Notes: generated from the letters alone by a model not told the origin. A stretch of 64,000 nucleotides of DNA from Vitellaria paradoxa (GCA_019916065.1 CM034237.1:27285783-27349782), one strand, 5' to 3'; positions 1 through 10,403 are shown, numbered from the stretch's first letter. A program made the numbers and translations.

Positions 1-76
1 TGAGGAATGCAATAAGTCTTGGAACCCGAATAAAGAACTAGTGCAACATCGTTGGAATCACCATTATTCAACCTAA

Positions 77-652
77 ATGTCAAATACAGTTTTAGCTTCT
101 CCTTCGTTGAGTGCTTTCATAGATGTTTCCAAGGTGATTGATAAACAGAAGAAAAAGTCAGATGATAATCACCTTAAAGTGTTGATTTATAAGCCTAATC
201 CTGATGACTTTTATTTCTCTAATGATGAGATTGATGACCAAATTGTAAGCGAATTGGTTGATGTGACTCCTTGTCATATTACACTACTTGATGAAGTTGT
301 GGTGACTGCTGTGGTTACTTCTATTGACAAAGCATATATTTCCAGTTGCTCAGTAAATATTTTTAGTTGCATCATTTTGGTCCTTGCTTCTACTGTCCGA
401 CACCTTGAGTTGAAGAATATGCCTAAAACCGATGGTGCTTTTGTGGAGTTTGTCTTCCCTACAACTAAGCCTCTCCCAAAAATTGATCCGCTTTTGGTCT
501 TCTCACAACATCTGCAAGTTTTGTTACCGAAGTCGCGTTCCTTCCATCTCGGGAGACTTGGTGCAGACATTAGATTTCTGCCACCTCTTACGCAAGTCCA
601 TAAGCTTTGGGAACGACTTGAACATCCGCTCTATTTGTGGCTGGACGATTGA
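77..652 (+). CDS. Unrecognised 191-codon open frame upstream of a Ty3/gypsy 3' end
   Basis: An uninterrupted frame of 191 codons in AT-rich DNA. I recognise no domain. The N-terminal third is rich in Ser, Lys and Asp, the middle has a short hydrophobic stretch (about residues 90-106), and the C-terminal third is basic. It ends about 40 bases before a polypurine tract and LTR, so by position it lies in the internal region of a gypsy element, yet it shows no integrase, chromodomain or other pol motif. It could be a captured host fragment, an element-specific 3' frame or chance. The start chosen is simply the first ATG; the frame could begin upstream of the window. Confidence 0.2.
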   Translation: MSNTVLASPSLSAFIDVSKVIDKQKKKSDDNHLKVLIYKPNPDDFYFSNDEIDDQIVSELVDVTPCHITLLDEVVVTAVVTSIDKAYISSCSVNIFSCIILVLASTVRHLELKNMPKTDGAFVEFVFPTTKPLPKIDPLLVFSQHLQVLLPKSRSFHLGRLGADIRFLPPLTQVHKLWERLEHPLYLWLDD

Positions 653-671
653 AGGGGTGCGCAAATTTTTA

Positions 672-1195
672 ACTCGATGGAGTCGAGTTTTTCTAAGCGG
701 TGAAGAATGATGCAAATTAAATATTTCAGATTTTTAATTTAATAGGATTCTATTTTCATAGTATTAGTATTAGATAATTATGCAAATCAAATAGTTAAGA
801 TTTTAATTTAATAGAATTCTATTGCCATATTATTAGGATTAGATTTTATCTTATCTTTAGGATTTGATTTTTTATTTTATCTTATATTTAGGATTTGATT
901 TTTATTTGATTTTATATTATCTTTAGGATTTGATTTTTATTTTATTTTATCTTTGATTTGATTTCCTTAGATAGTTAATTTGAATGCCTATATAAAGGTT
1001 TTGATTGTAAGTGTTATTTAAACTTTTGATGAATAAAAAATTATTAAACTGAAGCTTGTGTAGCTTGTTCTTCTTCCCCTGCCCCTCTTTTTTTTTTTCT
1101 CTTCTAATCTTCTTCGCTCTCTATTTCTCCCTTGCTTAATTTCTTTTTTTCTCTTTGCTTTAATCTTCACCGTCCTATGTCAAAATTGGAACTCA
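672..1195 (+). mobile_element. Polypurine tract and 3' LTR of a Ty3/gypsy element (remnant)
   Basis: At 672-707 the sequence has the usual plant gypsy pre-LTR layout: a degenerate CTCGA...GTCGAGTTTTT block, then a purine-rich tract (about 696-707, GCGGTGAAGAATG). The LTR seems to start at the TG at 708 or 711. It has a TATA box (CTATATAAAGG, 988-998) followed about 40 bases later by AATAAA (1032-1037), which fits an LTR promoter and polyadenylation signal. The first ~145 bases are an imperfect tandem duplication of a ~70-base unit. The right boundary near 1195 is a guess; no TSD was found and the 5' part of the element is outside the window or lost. Confidence 0.55.
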
Positions 1196-1914
1196 TATGC
1201 CCTGGATAGTGGCCCTAGGGCTAGTGGCCTACTTTGCATGACTTGATTCTTCTATCGGCTAAGGTACATTCGGCCAAGTAGTGGCAATTAGTGGCGAAGT
1301 TGATGTAAGACTAGGGTGGCCATGGTTTGCCCTAGACTTGTAGATCCCCATATGCATATATATGTATATTTTACCAAAAAGAAAATGTTCTTAAATATGG
1401 CCCTCCCTGAAAAGGCTTTGCAACTTCTAATAAACCCATTTTCAAAGTAAATAAGCCTGCAATAAAAAAATCTTAAGGTTTATTTTAGAGTGATACTATA
1501 TGACACGTGTCTAAGGACCTACTAAATTAATATCACAATCGTGAAGATTCGGTTGATCAAATGGCAAAGAAAGTTGAATGACAACCAATAGGTATAGGTC
1601 CGTTGCTCTCTTCCAAGAAGAGAGTTTGAGAAGATAAACCAAACCTGAAAATTCTACAATTATGAACATTATTGACATAGTCTCAATTTTGCAGTCTAAT
1701 TGCTCACAAATTAGTTCAAAGCATTTATGCGAAATAAGGATACAATACTCCATCATAATGTAATTGAGCAGGTTAAGAAAAAAAAAAAAATGACACAATG
1801 GACGAGGTTTCCGTCCATGTGGAGTTAAGGAGAGGGCATATATAAAGTCTATCCTAGTAAGGGAAAAAATGACACAACGTATGAGGTTCTTGCCTTTAGT
1901 TTGTGATTCACTTA
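1196..1914. other. No gene seen
   Basis: AT-rich DNA with one short minus-strand frame (1511-1798) that has no recognisable motif. A short direct repeat (AAAAATGACACAA) occurs at about 1785 and 1866. I assign no function. Confidence 0.5.
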
Positions 1915-2149
1915 GGCTTAGTTTGGAATGAAAAAAGCTAGCTCTTTAGTAGGCAACATTTTTTTTTGTTTCGGAAGGGGGGAAAAAAGGCTAACTTTTT
2001 AATAGTTAGTTTTTTTTAACTTGACATATTTGCTCTTAATAGTTTAAAAGAAGTTCAAAATGTAAGAGGGCAATTTTGGTCATATTAGAAAAAGCCAAAA
2101 GTTGAGTAGTTAGAATTTGAGCTTCTAGATACTCTTCCCAAACGAAGCC
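1915..2149. mobile_element. Tourist-like MITE (PIF/Harbinger type), 235 bp
   Basis: The ends are inverted and similar: GGCTTAGTTTGG on the left and CCAAACGAAGCC on the right. Both are flanked by TTA (1912-1914 and 2150-2152). A TTA target-site duplication with GGC...GCC ends is the hallmark of PIF/Harbinger elements and their Tourist MITE derivatives. There is no coding capacity and the inside is AT-rich, as expected of a non-autonomous element. Confidence 0.75.
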
Positions 2150-2245
2150 TTAATGCATTAGAAAATTTAACTTTTTGATTGTATTTTATAATCATATCTT
2201 ATGTAATAAAAGGTGGTGGTTTGTGTTTTTGAATTTCTAATTTAA

Positions 2246-2496
2246 TTTTTAGTGAAAATTTTTGCTCCCCCCTCCCAAAAAAAAAAAAAAAAAAAAAAAA
2301 TAAATAAAATCTTAGCTTTATCCCTGATGACAATGTTGTTACTTGGTTAGCTAGTATTATGATCGTTTTTTAGTGAAAAATTTTGCTCCCCCCTCCCAAA
2401 AAATAAAAAAAATAAAAAAAAAATAAATAAATAAATAAAATCCTAGCTTCATCCCTGATGACAATGTCGTTAATTGGTTAGCTAGTATGATGAACG
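2246..2496. repeat. Tandem duplication of a ~120-bp A-rich unit
   Basis: Two copies (about 2246-2365 and 2366-2496) share, in order, a TAGTGAAAA..TTTTTGCTCCCCCCTCCC block, a long A-rich run with (AAAT)n, a block reading ATCCCTGATGACAATG, and a GGTTAGCTAGTAT block. They differ in the A-run and by scattered bases. The A-rich core next to a conserved C-rich block could be the tail of a retroposed sequence, but I cannot name the family. Confidence 0.7.
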
Positions 2497-4358
2497 TGGT
2501 TGTATAGGTACAAGGTGGCCAATTCTGCTCAGTTTTGTCAAATCGTGAGTCTCTCTCCCTATACTAACTGAGGGGATTTGATGAATCCCCCGAACTCTAG
2601 CCACCAAACCATTTATGCCCGAATGGTCTTGTGAGTATGCTTATGAAGCCATGGAGGGTCATTATGGGTTAGCGAGATCCCACCAAAGGGCATCCCTAGG
2701 CCTCATTCCTTACCCTTGGGAATGGGATTGCTATTTTAAGTGTTCGACCTTTGGGGTCCTCAAAGGTTGGTCTCATGGTTGAGGTTTGGGATGCCCCTAG
2801 ACCCCAAATGCCCTCGGAGGAGGGGGGTTTGACTTTGATAGAGGTGAGTGCCTGCGGTAGCAGCGTCGCCATGGTAGCTAATCTTACCTTGGGCCACCAT
2901 ACTGCAGCGGGCTAGCCCATGCTAGTCATCTACACTGTGATATTGCTTGTAACAATTGAAATGAAATGTTATCAGTGGTTTTCGTAAATTTTATAATTCT
3001 TTACATGCACAAGAGGCTGTGTCATGCAAAACTTTTTAGGGATGCTGTCCTTTATGGTATCTGCTTGATGGATATTTTTTGAATAATCAAGGTGATGTTC
3101 TTTTCTTATCTTTCTTTTTTTTTTTCTTTTTCTCTTTTTTCCCCCTAATTGTGGTTCGTGCTTGATATATGTATTCTATTGTATTTCATGCCCATGTGCA
3201 TATGGGGCTTTGCTCTTTTCTTCCGCTCAAGATTTATTTATAGAACATCATGTTGCTTAATTGCCTCATGTATTGTCCTGAATCATATATATAAGTTTTG
3301 AAATTGTCCATCTCACCTTGCTACATTACGTTCAAGTCCTAGGTCTTTACAAGGGGTGTGACAGTAGTTATTTCTTAAAATAGTGATGCTATTTGAAATT
3401 GCAAGGATTGTTGCAGTGTCTGCATCAATAGTTGCAATAATTGCCCTATATAGTAATTTGCTTTTATTAGTTATTTATTTTTTATTTTTTTATATACTTA
3501 CAGCGCGTGAAAGTTAACTTTGTTGGAAATGGATTATCAGTTTTTAAGCTTTTAACAATCTTTGAGATGATTGATGTCCGTAATCCTTAAATAAAATAAA
3601 TGAAGAAATTTTATGGTTTATTGACTTCCTTTCCTCTTGGACATTGAATTTAGAACAATGGTGTTATCTGTGGGTAATTGGTCATGTAAGCATGACTGTG
3701 CCACGTTAACATGGGGAGGATATACCCCTCGAGGCACCCTTGTGACAGAACCCCACCACGACAAGCTCCTGCTGGGTATTTCGGGACATCTTTGGGTGTG
3801 GGCAAGGCTCAGGGATATCCCAAATGATGAACCCCCTTTACTCACTGGCGGGATAATCAGGGTCCAGTTATTTGGTGGATAGCATCATGAGATCCATTCA
3901 GCCTCTCTTGATTGGTATAGACAGAGATCTCTAGAGTTGTCCTTACCATATAGAGCAGTGCTAACGTTGGGCTAGATACCCTTTTAGGCAGATGTGGTGC
4001 TTTATCCCATGCTCTGAAGGATTATTCATGGCTATATATATATATATATCTCTCTCTTTCCTTCCCAAGGAGATCATCATCATCAAAACCAACTTTCCTC
4101 AATGCTCTGTTTCTTGCTCCAGGCGGCCTTCATTCCTATCCTGCGGGCCTTGTCATGATTCTCTTATGATTTATTTGGTGTATTTTTTTTTTTTTTAATT
4201 CCTTCAGTTTTGTTACTCTTTATAATGTGCTAATAATTTTTCTTGGAGGACATGATCACGGTATTGACAATCGTTGCTGAGCTACATATGTTGATTCGCA
4301 TCAATCTGTGATTAAATAAATTTGTTCCAGTGATCCATGCTAACAAAGATGAACACAG
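2497..4358. other. No gene recognised; two GC-richer patches and simple repeats
   Basis: I searched this stretch for the missing first exon of the PMP22 gene and did not find it. 2560-2940 and 3637-3990 are clearly richer in G+C than their surroundings, and an 81-codon plus-strand frame (3637-3882) lies in the second, without a known motif. There are T-rich runs near 3115-3135 and 4180-4195, and a (TA)n run followed by (TC)n at about 4033-4060. The GC-richer patches are probably decayed transposon pieces, but I cannot assign them. Confidence 0.4.
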
Positions 4359-5740
4359 GTGTTTGGATTTGCATATCTTGGACCATTTGGGCATTATCTT
4401 CATGTATTGCTGGATAAACTTTTCAAGGGGAAGAAGGATTCAAAAACAGTTGCTAAGAAGGTATTCCTTGCATCGTAATGCTCTTGGTTTGTGAGGTAAA
4501 AGGGTAAGATATTAAATTTTGGATTTAAAGCCATTATGTACCAAGACAACCCTCAACATCTCAAAATTTGATTTAATCCTTAGCAGCCAAGAATTGTTGA
4601 TGTGTCTAGTTTTTGTTTTCCCTTGCTTCTTATGCAAATAAAAATTTTCAATGTTGAAAATAATAATTAATCAAAAAAGAGGAGAAAAGAAAAAAAAAAG
4701 TGGAGGACTATTCTGAGAGAGAGAGTGATTCTGAAATGCCTGTTAATTTATTTCAGGTGGTGCTGGAACAGTTGACATCTTCCCCTTGGAACAACTTGCT
4801 TTTCATGTTGTACTATGGGTTGGTTATTGAGGGTTAGTCACTACAGTATTTTTTAATAATTTTATTTTTTTATTTTATGGCAGTGGAATCTGCTGTCACT
4901 CCCCTTTGGGGTGTACTCTGGGTAAATCCATGGGACTCGCATAATGGCCCACAAATCATGCAGATTAGGTAAAGCTACGGAAAATTTGAGTGTGGGCTCA
5001 CCCCCAAGAATGTGCCTTCTTGGAGTCGAACCCAAGGTCTCTCCTGAAGAAGGCTGAATATTGGCCAGCCAATTAGACCATTGTGTTCTTTATTATCCTT
5101 TAAATTTGTATTGGCATATGTTTGTGTGCAAAGGACTGCCTAAAAAAATGGAGTTGCACAATTCTCATTTTACAATGGTAAATTTGTAATTTTTCTTAAT
5201 AAATTTAAGCCAGAGAAACTGCTAATCTTGCTTAGTTTATAAATTATCAAATCCACAGGGAGGCCCTGGGCCAATGTGAAGGCTAAAATAAAAAAGGAGT
5301 ATCCAACAGTGCAGTACACAGCATGGACGGTATATTTCATTTCCTTTCAGCTGTGTCATCTTATTCTTTTACACAATTTCATTGATATGCATTATCATTA
5401 ATCAATAATATCTAATGAAATAATATACAGTTCTGGCCGCTAGTTGGATGGGTAAACCACCAATACATGCCACTGCATCTCCGGGTTGTCTTCCACAGTC
5501 TTGTTGCATTTGGCTGGTATGAAGTTTTGACGTTCATTCGTTCTTTTGGCCTATGAATATTAGTATTTACACATTTCTCTTCTTAATTTCAATTTCCATA
5601 CTACAATGCAAATGCGGCTCTCAACGTACTCATTTTTTGTTTTAATGTTCTTCTTTTTCTTCTTCTTCTTCATCATCCATTTGTTCAGGGGAATATTTCT
5701 GAATCTACGAGCTAGGTCTTTGGCCGTGACCAAAGGTTAA
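4359..5740 (+). CDS. PMP22: PMP22/Mpv17-family peroxisomal membrane protein, five exons, N-terminus missing
   Basis: Exons at 4359-4460, 4757-4832, 5259-5329, 5431-5516 and 5689-5740 join in frame into 128 codons ending in TAA. Every intron has GT at its start and AG at its end, with phases 0, 1, 0, 2. The protein matches the C-terminal two thirds of plant PMP22, a small (about 190 residue) four-helix protein of the peroxisome membrane related to yeast Sym1 and animal Mpv17/PXMP2. Family hallmarks are visible: G-P-x-G-H-x-L-H near the start, a lysine-rich loop (KGKK), the LEQLTSSP-type loop, W-T-x-W-P-x-V-G-W-V-N, and WGIFLNLRARS near the end. About 60 N-terminal residues are absent. The acceptor at 4358 shows that an upstream exon existed; it may have been displaced by insertions or lost. 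The conserved frame argues for a recent or still active gene, but expression cannot be judged. Confidence 0.88.
4846..5095 (-). mobile_element. tRNA-derived SINE in PMP22 intron 2
   Basis: Read on the minus strand, this ~250-bp block starts near 5095 with an A-box-like stretch (5065-5080), followed about 35 bases later by a B-box GGTTCGACTCC (5022-5032, consensus GGTTCGANNCC). It ends on the left in an A-rich tail (about 4846-4880). This RNA polymerase III promoter layout plus tail is that of a plant SINE. The body, with a TTTGGGGTGTACTCTGGGTA block read on the plus strand, resembles an old, widespread plant SINE family (Au-like, from memory). It lies in the intron between exons 2 and 3, antisense to the gene. 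No clear target-site duplication was found. Confidence 0.65.
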
Positions 5741-6157
5741 GCAATTTGAAGGATTTTGATCAACGGTGCTGCTCCTCAGATGATATTTGTGAAATTGTAA
5801 TTTGTCTTCTGGCAGATTTACTGGCTTGTAAAACATAAAGAATGTTTACTTTACTCTGGGCTCCCGCCCATTTGTGCTTCATTCGCATATAAGATACTAA
5901 ATTATGAGGTTTCCTCTTATTTTTCATCAAGCGGCAGTTTAAGGTTGGAGGGTGACGTGTGAAACAAAGAAGTCTTACAATTTGTGTCGTGGACACATAT
6001 CATGCCCAAGTTGCTCCTCAGATAACCAAAAACACTTATTAGATTTCCCAATTTAGGGTTGAATGACTTTGTTAATATTTGCAGCTTCTGTAAGTAGGAA
6101 TGCTTTGACCGGCATTAAGTGCCTCACTCTGCTCCCGTGGCCAAGATGGGAACATGG
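5741..6157. other. PMP22 3' flank, no further gene
   Basis: This holds the presumed 3' untranslated region of the PMP22 gene and about 250 bases of AT-rich DNA up to the copia LTR. A minus-strand frame (5760-5996) has no motif and I do not call it. Confidence 0.4.
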
Positions 6158-6350
6158 TAAAGACTTTGGTGGAAATAATTTTCGTTAATTCAAAACTGAA
6201 GCATTATAAAGACATATACGCAGCATGGAGCACAATCAGCTCCGATAAAAGTGGACAGTTACAACTAAGAGTCTTATGTACAAGTCAAAACTAACTCTAT
6301 AATTAAATTCAAAAAATGGTTACTAAATATATTTAGGAAATCAAATAACA
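6158..6350 (-). repeat. 3' LTR of copia element C1
   Basis: 193 bp matching 10404-10591 over most of their length, including the shared blocks GGAAATAATTTTCGTTA and AGCACAATCAGCTCC. The pair differs by many substitutions and small indels, which suggests an old insertion. Confidence 0.75.
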
Positions 6351-6360
6351 TAAGAGATTG

Positions 6361-7553
6361 TTAATTGATTTTCCCATCATGACCCTTCAGGTTGCGCGTT
6401 CTATTAATAATATCAATCTTGTCACACAAAGACTGAAAATATTGGCGAGCCAGAGACTTGGTAAGAAGATCCACAAAGTTGATTGTTAAGGATAGATATA
6501 GGCATACAATTAATGAGCTATGCAGCTTTGGTAAATGCATAAGACCAATAAGTCAAGAATAATGAGGCATGATGAACGGGACCTAGACCAATTTTGACCA
6601 AGTGTCGTTGTCGGTGTTCACTGGTGCTGTTTTGTTGGGGAGTATGAGGAGTGGTGGTTAACCAACTGATACCATTATTAATTAAGTTAGATTGTTGGGA
6701 TTGAAATTGTCTACCATTATCCGAATATAAATTTTTGACATGAAAATCAAATTGTTTTATACTTAACTGGTGAAGTTGCTCAAAGATGATGGCAACATCT
6801 GATATGAATCGAACAGGAAATAACTAGCAGTATTTCGTGTAATGATCAATAAAAATAACACAAAAATAAAAGCCATCAGTAGATGTAGATGTAGAAGCAT
6901 CAGAACTCCACACATCAGTGGAGATATATTTAAGAGGTTTAATGATCTTAAGAGAGGTATGAGAAAATGGCAATCTGTGATTTTTATTACACTGACAGGA
7001 AATACAAAGAGTAGAACTCAAAGACTTGTTGGAAACAACCAGAAGAGAAAAATTTTTGACAATACGACTGAGAACTTTAAAAGTAGGATGTCCAAGATGG
7101 TTGTGCCATCCATCAATGCTGGTACGTCCACCCATCATCGCAATTGCCCTGGAACTTGAAGCAATTGAGGGCATCTAACATTGAATATACTCCATCTTGA
7201 CATTTACCTCGAAGAAGGATCGCCCCCCTTCTTCGATCCTTCAGACGAAGATAGAAGGGGTGAAATTCTAAAAAAGCATTACTTGTCTTTGTAGAATTGT
7301 GCTCAGAAATTAAATTTTTGTGAATGGAAGGAACACAGAAGGTATTAGTCAAGGTAAATGATTTAGAAGAGGAGGGAAGAGTCAATAACCCAACGTGGGT
7401 GACTCGCAAACCTGAAAAATTGCCAATCACCACTTCATTTGTTCCATCATACTTAAAATGAATAGTAAGATTGGACATATCAAAAGTGATATTGTGAGAT
7501 GCAGCAGAATCCAACCAACCACTTCTTATCCTTAGATCCACTAGTGGAAACAC
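6361..7553 (-). pseudogene. Copia C1 pol relic: protease, GAG-pre-integrase, integrase, last part of RNase H
   Basis: From high to low coordinates: a protease-region frame (7113-7553) containing WLDSAASHN, a degenerate form of the copia aspartic-protease motif D-S/T-G-A; then a GAG-pre-integrase region with W-H-x-x-LGHP and a C-x-x-C pair (6824-7174). Next comes the integrase core in another frame, with YSDNG and HTPQQN-type motifs (about 6560-6760) and an INxMP-type segment near 6500. At about 6480-6495 the sequence changes to a DLLTKSLA block, the C-terminus of copia RNase H, ending at a TAA at 6361. The intervening reverse transcriptase and most of RNase H (normally well over 1.5 kb) are absent, and the two sides are in different frames. 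Non-functional. Confidence 0.8.
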
Positions 7554-7559
7554 AGTTGA

Positions 7560-8184
7560 CTGAGATTAGAGAAGAACGACGACATGTCTTGGCTGAGTGT
7601 CTAGGTGTGTCACAAAGTTGATGGGTGATAGTGGCACGCTAGGACTTATCTCAGCGTTGGCCTCGTTGATTATTGAAGTTGGCGGGGTTCCTGTTGTTCC
7701 GTTGGTTCTTGGAGTTCGTATGATTACCTTTGCATTGAGTAAAGTTGGTTGTGGCAACAATTGGGAAAGAAGATTTCTCAAGACGCTTGAGATAAATCTC
7801 ATGATGAATTAGTAAATTGTGAAGCTCTTCAAAGGACAGGGAATTTTCATGAGTGCGGATGAAACCAACAATTTCCTTGAAGTCAGTTCCAAGACCATTC
7901 AACACATAGATGGTAATGTCATCATCAAAAATCAAAGCATCAATGAGAGCAAGCTCATCGATAATACATTTGACAGTATGTAAATATTCCGTCACAGATT
8001 TAGTTTCTCGTTTAAGAAGAGTAAGATTTTCCTTCAATTGCATAACTTGCGTACACGAGCAATTTGCATAAAGACGCTTCAGCTTGGTCCAAGCTACATG
8101 AGAGGTTTCTGAGGATGCAATAATAGGCATAACTTATTCAGAAACTAAGGCAAGGATAGCATGTGAGAGAAGCTTGTCTTGACA
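7560..8184 (-). pseudogene. Copia C1 gag, C-terminal part
   Basis: A 159-codon frame (7651-8130) matches the copia gag core, with a conserved tryptophan (AWTKLKRLY), V-x-E-Y-L and FEELHNLLIHHE segments. Downstream at about 7582-7623, in another frame, is a CCHC zinc-knuckle relic (H-x2-C-x4-H-x4-C) in which the first cysteine has become histidine. The N-terminal half of this gene lies on the other side of the hAT element, at 10096-10352. Confidence 0.75.
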
Positions 8185-8192
8185 AAGCTATT

Positions 8193-10087
8193 TAGGGATG
8201 GGAACGTGACAGATCGGAGGCGGATATAATATTATTTAAATCTAAACTCCAAATTCTCTGCCTACTTCCAAATTTGCCTCGAACTCCAAACAGATATTTT
8301 TTTGAACCTCCATCCTCGCTCCAAACGGAGAACAGATATATCCACGAATATCCAAAACTCCAAACTATTTGTTCACCTCCGAATCTGTCCTTAAGTTGTA
8401 CGTAACCTATTACTACCAAATAATTCATCTCCAAAATCAAAATAATACATAATAACATATTTTGTAAATAATGTAATACATTTTAATAATCTAGTAATAT
8501 ATTTAAAAATACTGTAATGATTAAAATATAAGAAAAAACCTGAGTTGGTAAATTTTAAAATAAATAAATTTTAAAAGAATTGTAAAAAATAAATAAATAT
8601 CAAAATGTTAAAAAAACATGACAAAAATTTGTAAATAAATTTTAATTTATTTTATATCTTAATCAAGTAAATTTTAATTTATTTTTTTATGACTGCTAAA
8701 AATATAAATAAAAATAAAATTTATTTTATCTTTTTAAATTTTTTTCTTATATAAAACCTACAAACATAAAAATAAAAGTTGTAAATTTAAATTTCTAACT
8801 CTTTCTTGTCCCTATTAACTTTTTACATCAACTTAATTTTAAAATAGAATAATTGATTTTTTTCTCACAATTCACATATAGAAAAAAATAAAACTACAAA
8901 AAAATTTTAATTTTTTTTATAATAACAAATAAATTTTTAGAATAACATATAATTATAAATTTTTATCATAATAAAATAACTCATCTGAATAAGTAAATTT
9001 TTTCAAAAAATTTAAAATGTAATTATATGCACTTATCAAACTATCTAATAAAAAAATTAATAAGTTGCCTTCTCTATATATTTAAAAAAAAATAATTTCC
9101 ACTATAAAAAAATATGGAATGTTTCATTAAACATTTTAGTTAAACTATTTGAAAAATCTATTTTCTAGAAAACTCTTTTGAATACCAATATTGAAAAGTT
9201 TAAAAATATATTTTAGCTGAAAATGTTAAAAATACGGGGAAAACAATAAACTATTCAAAGTTCAAGAAAAAAGTTACTTAATGAAACAGTAATTTTTTGT
9301 ACTAAAAATAAGAAAAATAAAATAAAATAGCAAATAAAATATTTTAATTATTTTTTAAAATTTATATCTAGATTTTTTTTCTGAAAACAATTGAGTTTAC
9401 AAGTCATAATGGGGTTTGAAATTGTGTAAATTAATATAAATTTATAAAAATTATAGTTTCATAATTCGTGCAGTAAGTAAAAATTTAAAATTTAAAGGGA
9501 TTTATATAATTTTGTAGAGTCTCAAATGATATACCTTATAAATTTTTAAATTTACCTCTTTAATTTTTCTTTATTTTTGCGTGTGAAAGAAATAAATTGA
9601 ACTTTTAAAACTTCAATTTGCACAAAAGTAAGAAAAAATTAAATTTATAATTTCTTTCCCAAACATACCCTAATTAATACAAAACGATGACAATTTTTGT
9701 TTTAAATTTATTTATCAATATTCATTTTAATGATAATAATAGTGAAGTTCAATAAGTTTAGAGTATTATGAATGTGAATATTGTTTGCCATGGTATACTG
9801 ACGATATTGTCATCGTGGTTTCAAATGATTTAGGGTTATTCAGATATTTTTCGGGACAGATCAGGGTAAATTGGGGCAGATTCGGATTAGATATCGGATT
9901 CGGGGCAGATTGGGGCGAAGGCAATGCCATCCCCATATAAGATTCAATATCTAAATTTTTTTAAAAAATCAAATCCAAATCCGATCCAATCTCCAAAAAA
10001 AAAAAAAAAAAAAAATTCAAATTTCACATCAATTCATATCGGATAACGAATCAGATTCGAACGTATCGGCCGAGATGCTCATCCCTT
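8193..10087. mobile_element. hAT-type non-autonomous element, copy A, 1895 bp
   Basis: The element starts TAGGGATGGG and ends CATCCCTT, and is flanked by the 8-bp duplication AAGCTATT (8185-8192 and 10088-10095). TA/CAGGG-type ends with an 8-bp TSD define the hAT superfamily. A second copy lies at 35922-37877 in the same orientation. The 200-300 bases at each end contain repeated GGATAT, ATATCC and GGGGCAGAT words. The middle is very AT-rich and has no transposase; the only frames are short and due to composition. It sits inside the gag gene of copia C1 and is therefore younger than that element. Confidence 0.85.
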
Positions 10088-10095
10088 AAGCTATT

Positions 10096-10352
10096 TTTGC
10101 TAGGCAGACATAGCAACTGCAAAACCCAAATTTGAAGCAGGGGGAAGTGGTGGATAGCGATTACTACCATTAATATATCCCATTAGGTCATAACCAATGA
10201 GAAGAGCGACTGGCTGTGCATGCCACGAAAGAAAGTTGGATGGAATAAGCTTCAAAGGCAATTGAGATCCTGCATTGATAGCCACAAGAGGGGTATCGGT
10301 CGAGGTGGGCCGAGCTTGTGGTGATGATAGTTTCAGAGGTTGTAGAGGCCAT
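10096..10352 (-). pseudogene. Copia C1 gag, N-terminal part
   Basis: A minus-strand ATG at 10352 opens a Ser/Thr-rich leader (MASTTSETI). After a frameshift comes the conserved copia gag start, with LPLKL, NFLSWHAQ and ALLIGYDLMGYINGS. The reading runs into the hAT insertion at 10095 and resumes at 8184. The frame that spans 10100-10480 extends upstream into the LTR and is not a real start. Confidence 0.75.
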
Positions 10353-10403
10353 GGAGGATCAAAAAATATTCTTGGTAGAGGAAGACAACTCACATATATA
10401 CCA

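Noticed and set aside
274..715. Overlapping frames on both strands (274-570, 432-710, 524-715)
   Set aside because: Shadows of the 77-652 frame without any motif.
4981..5095. A- and B-box considered as a tRNA gene
   Set aside because: No cloverleaf can be formed and the sequence continues into a SINE body with an A-rich tail.
8192..8458. 88-codon minus-strand frame, and its counterpart at 35896-36186
   Set aside because: Both lie across the left end of the hAT element and run into unrelated flanking DNA. The similarity comes from the shared element, not from a gene.
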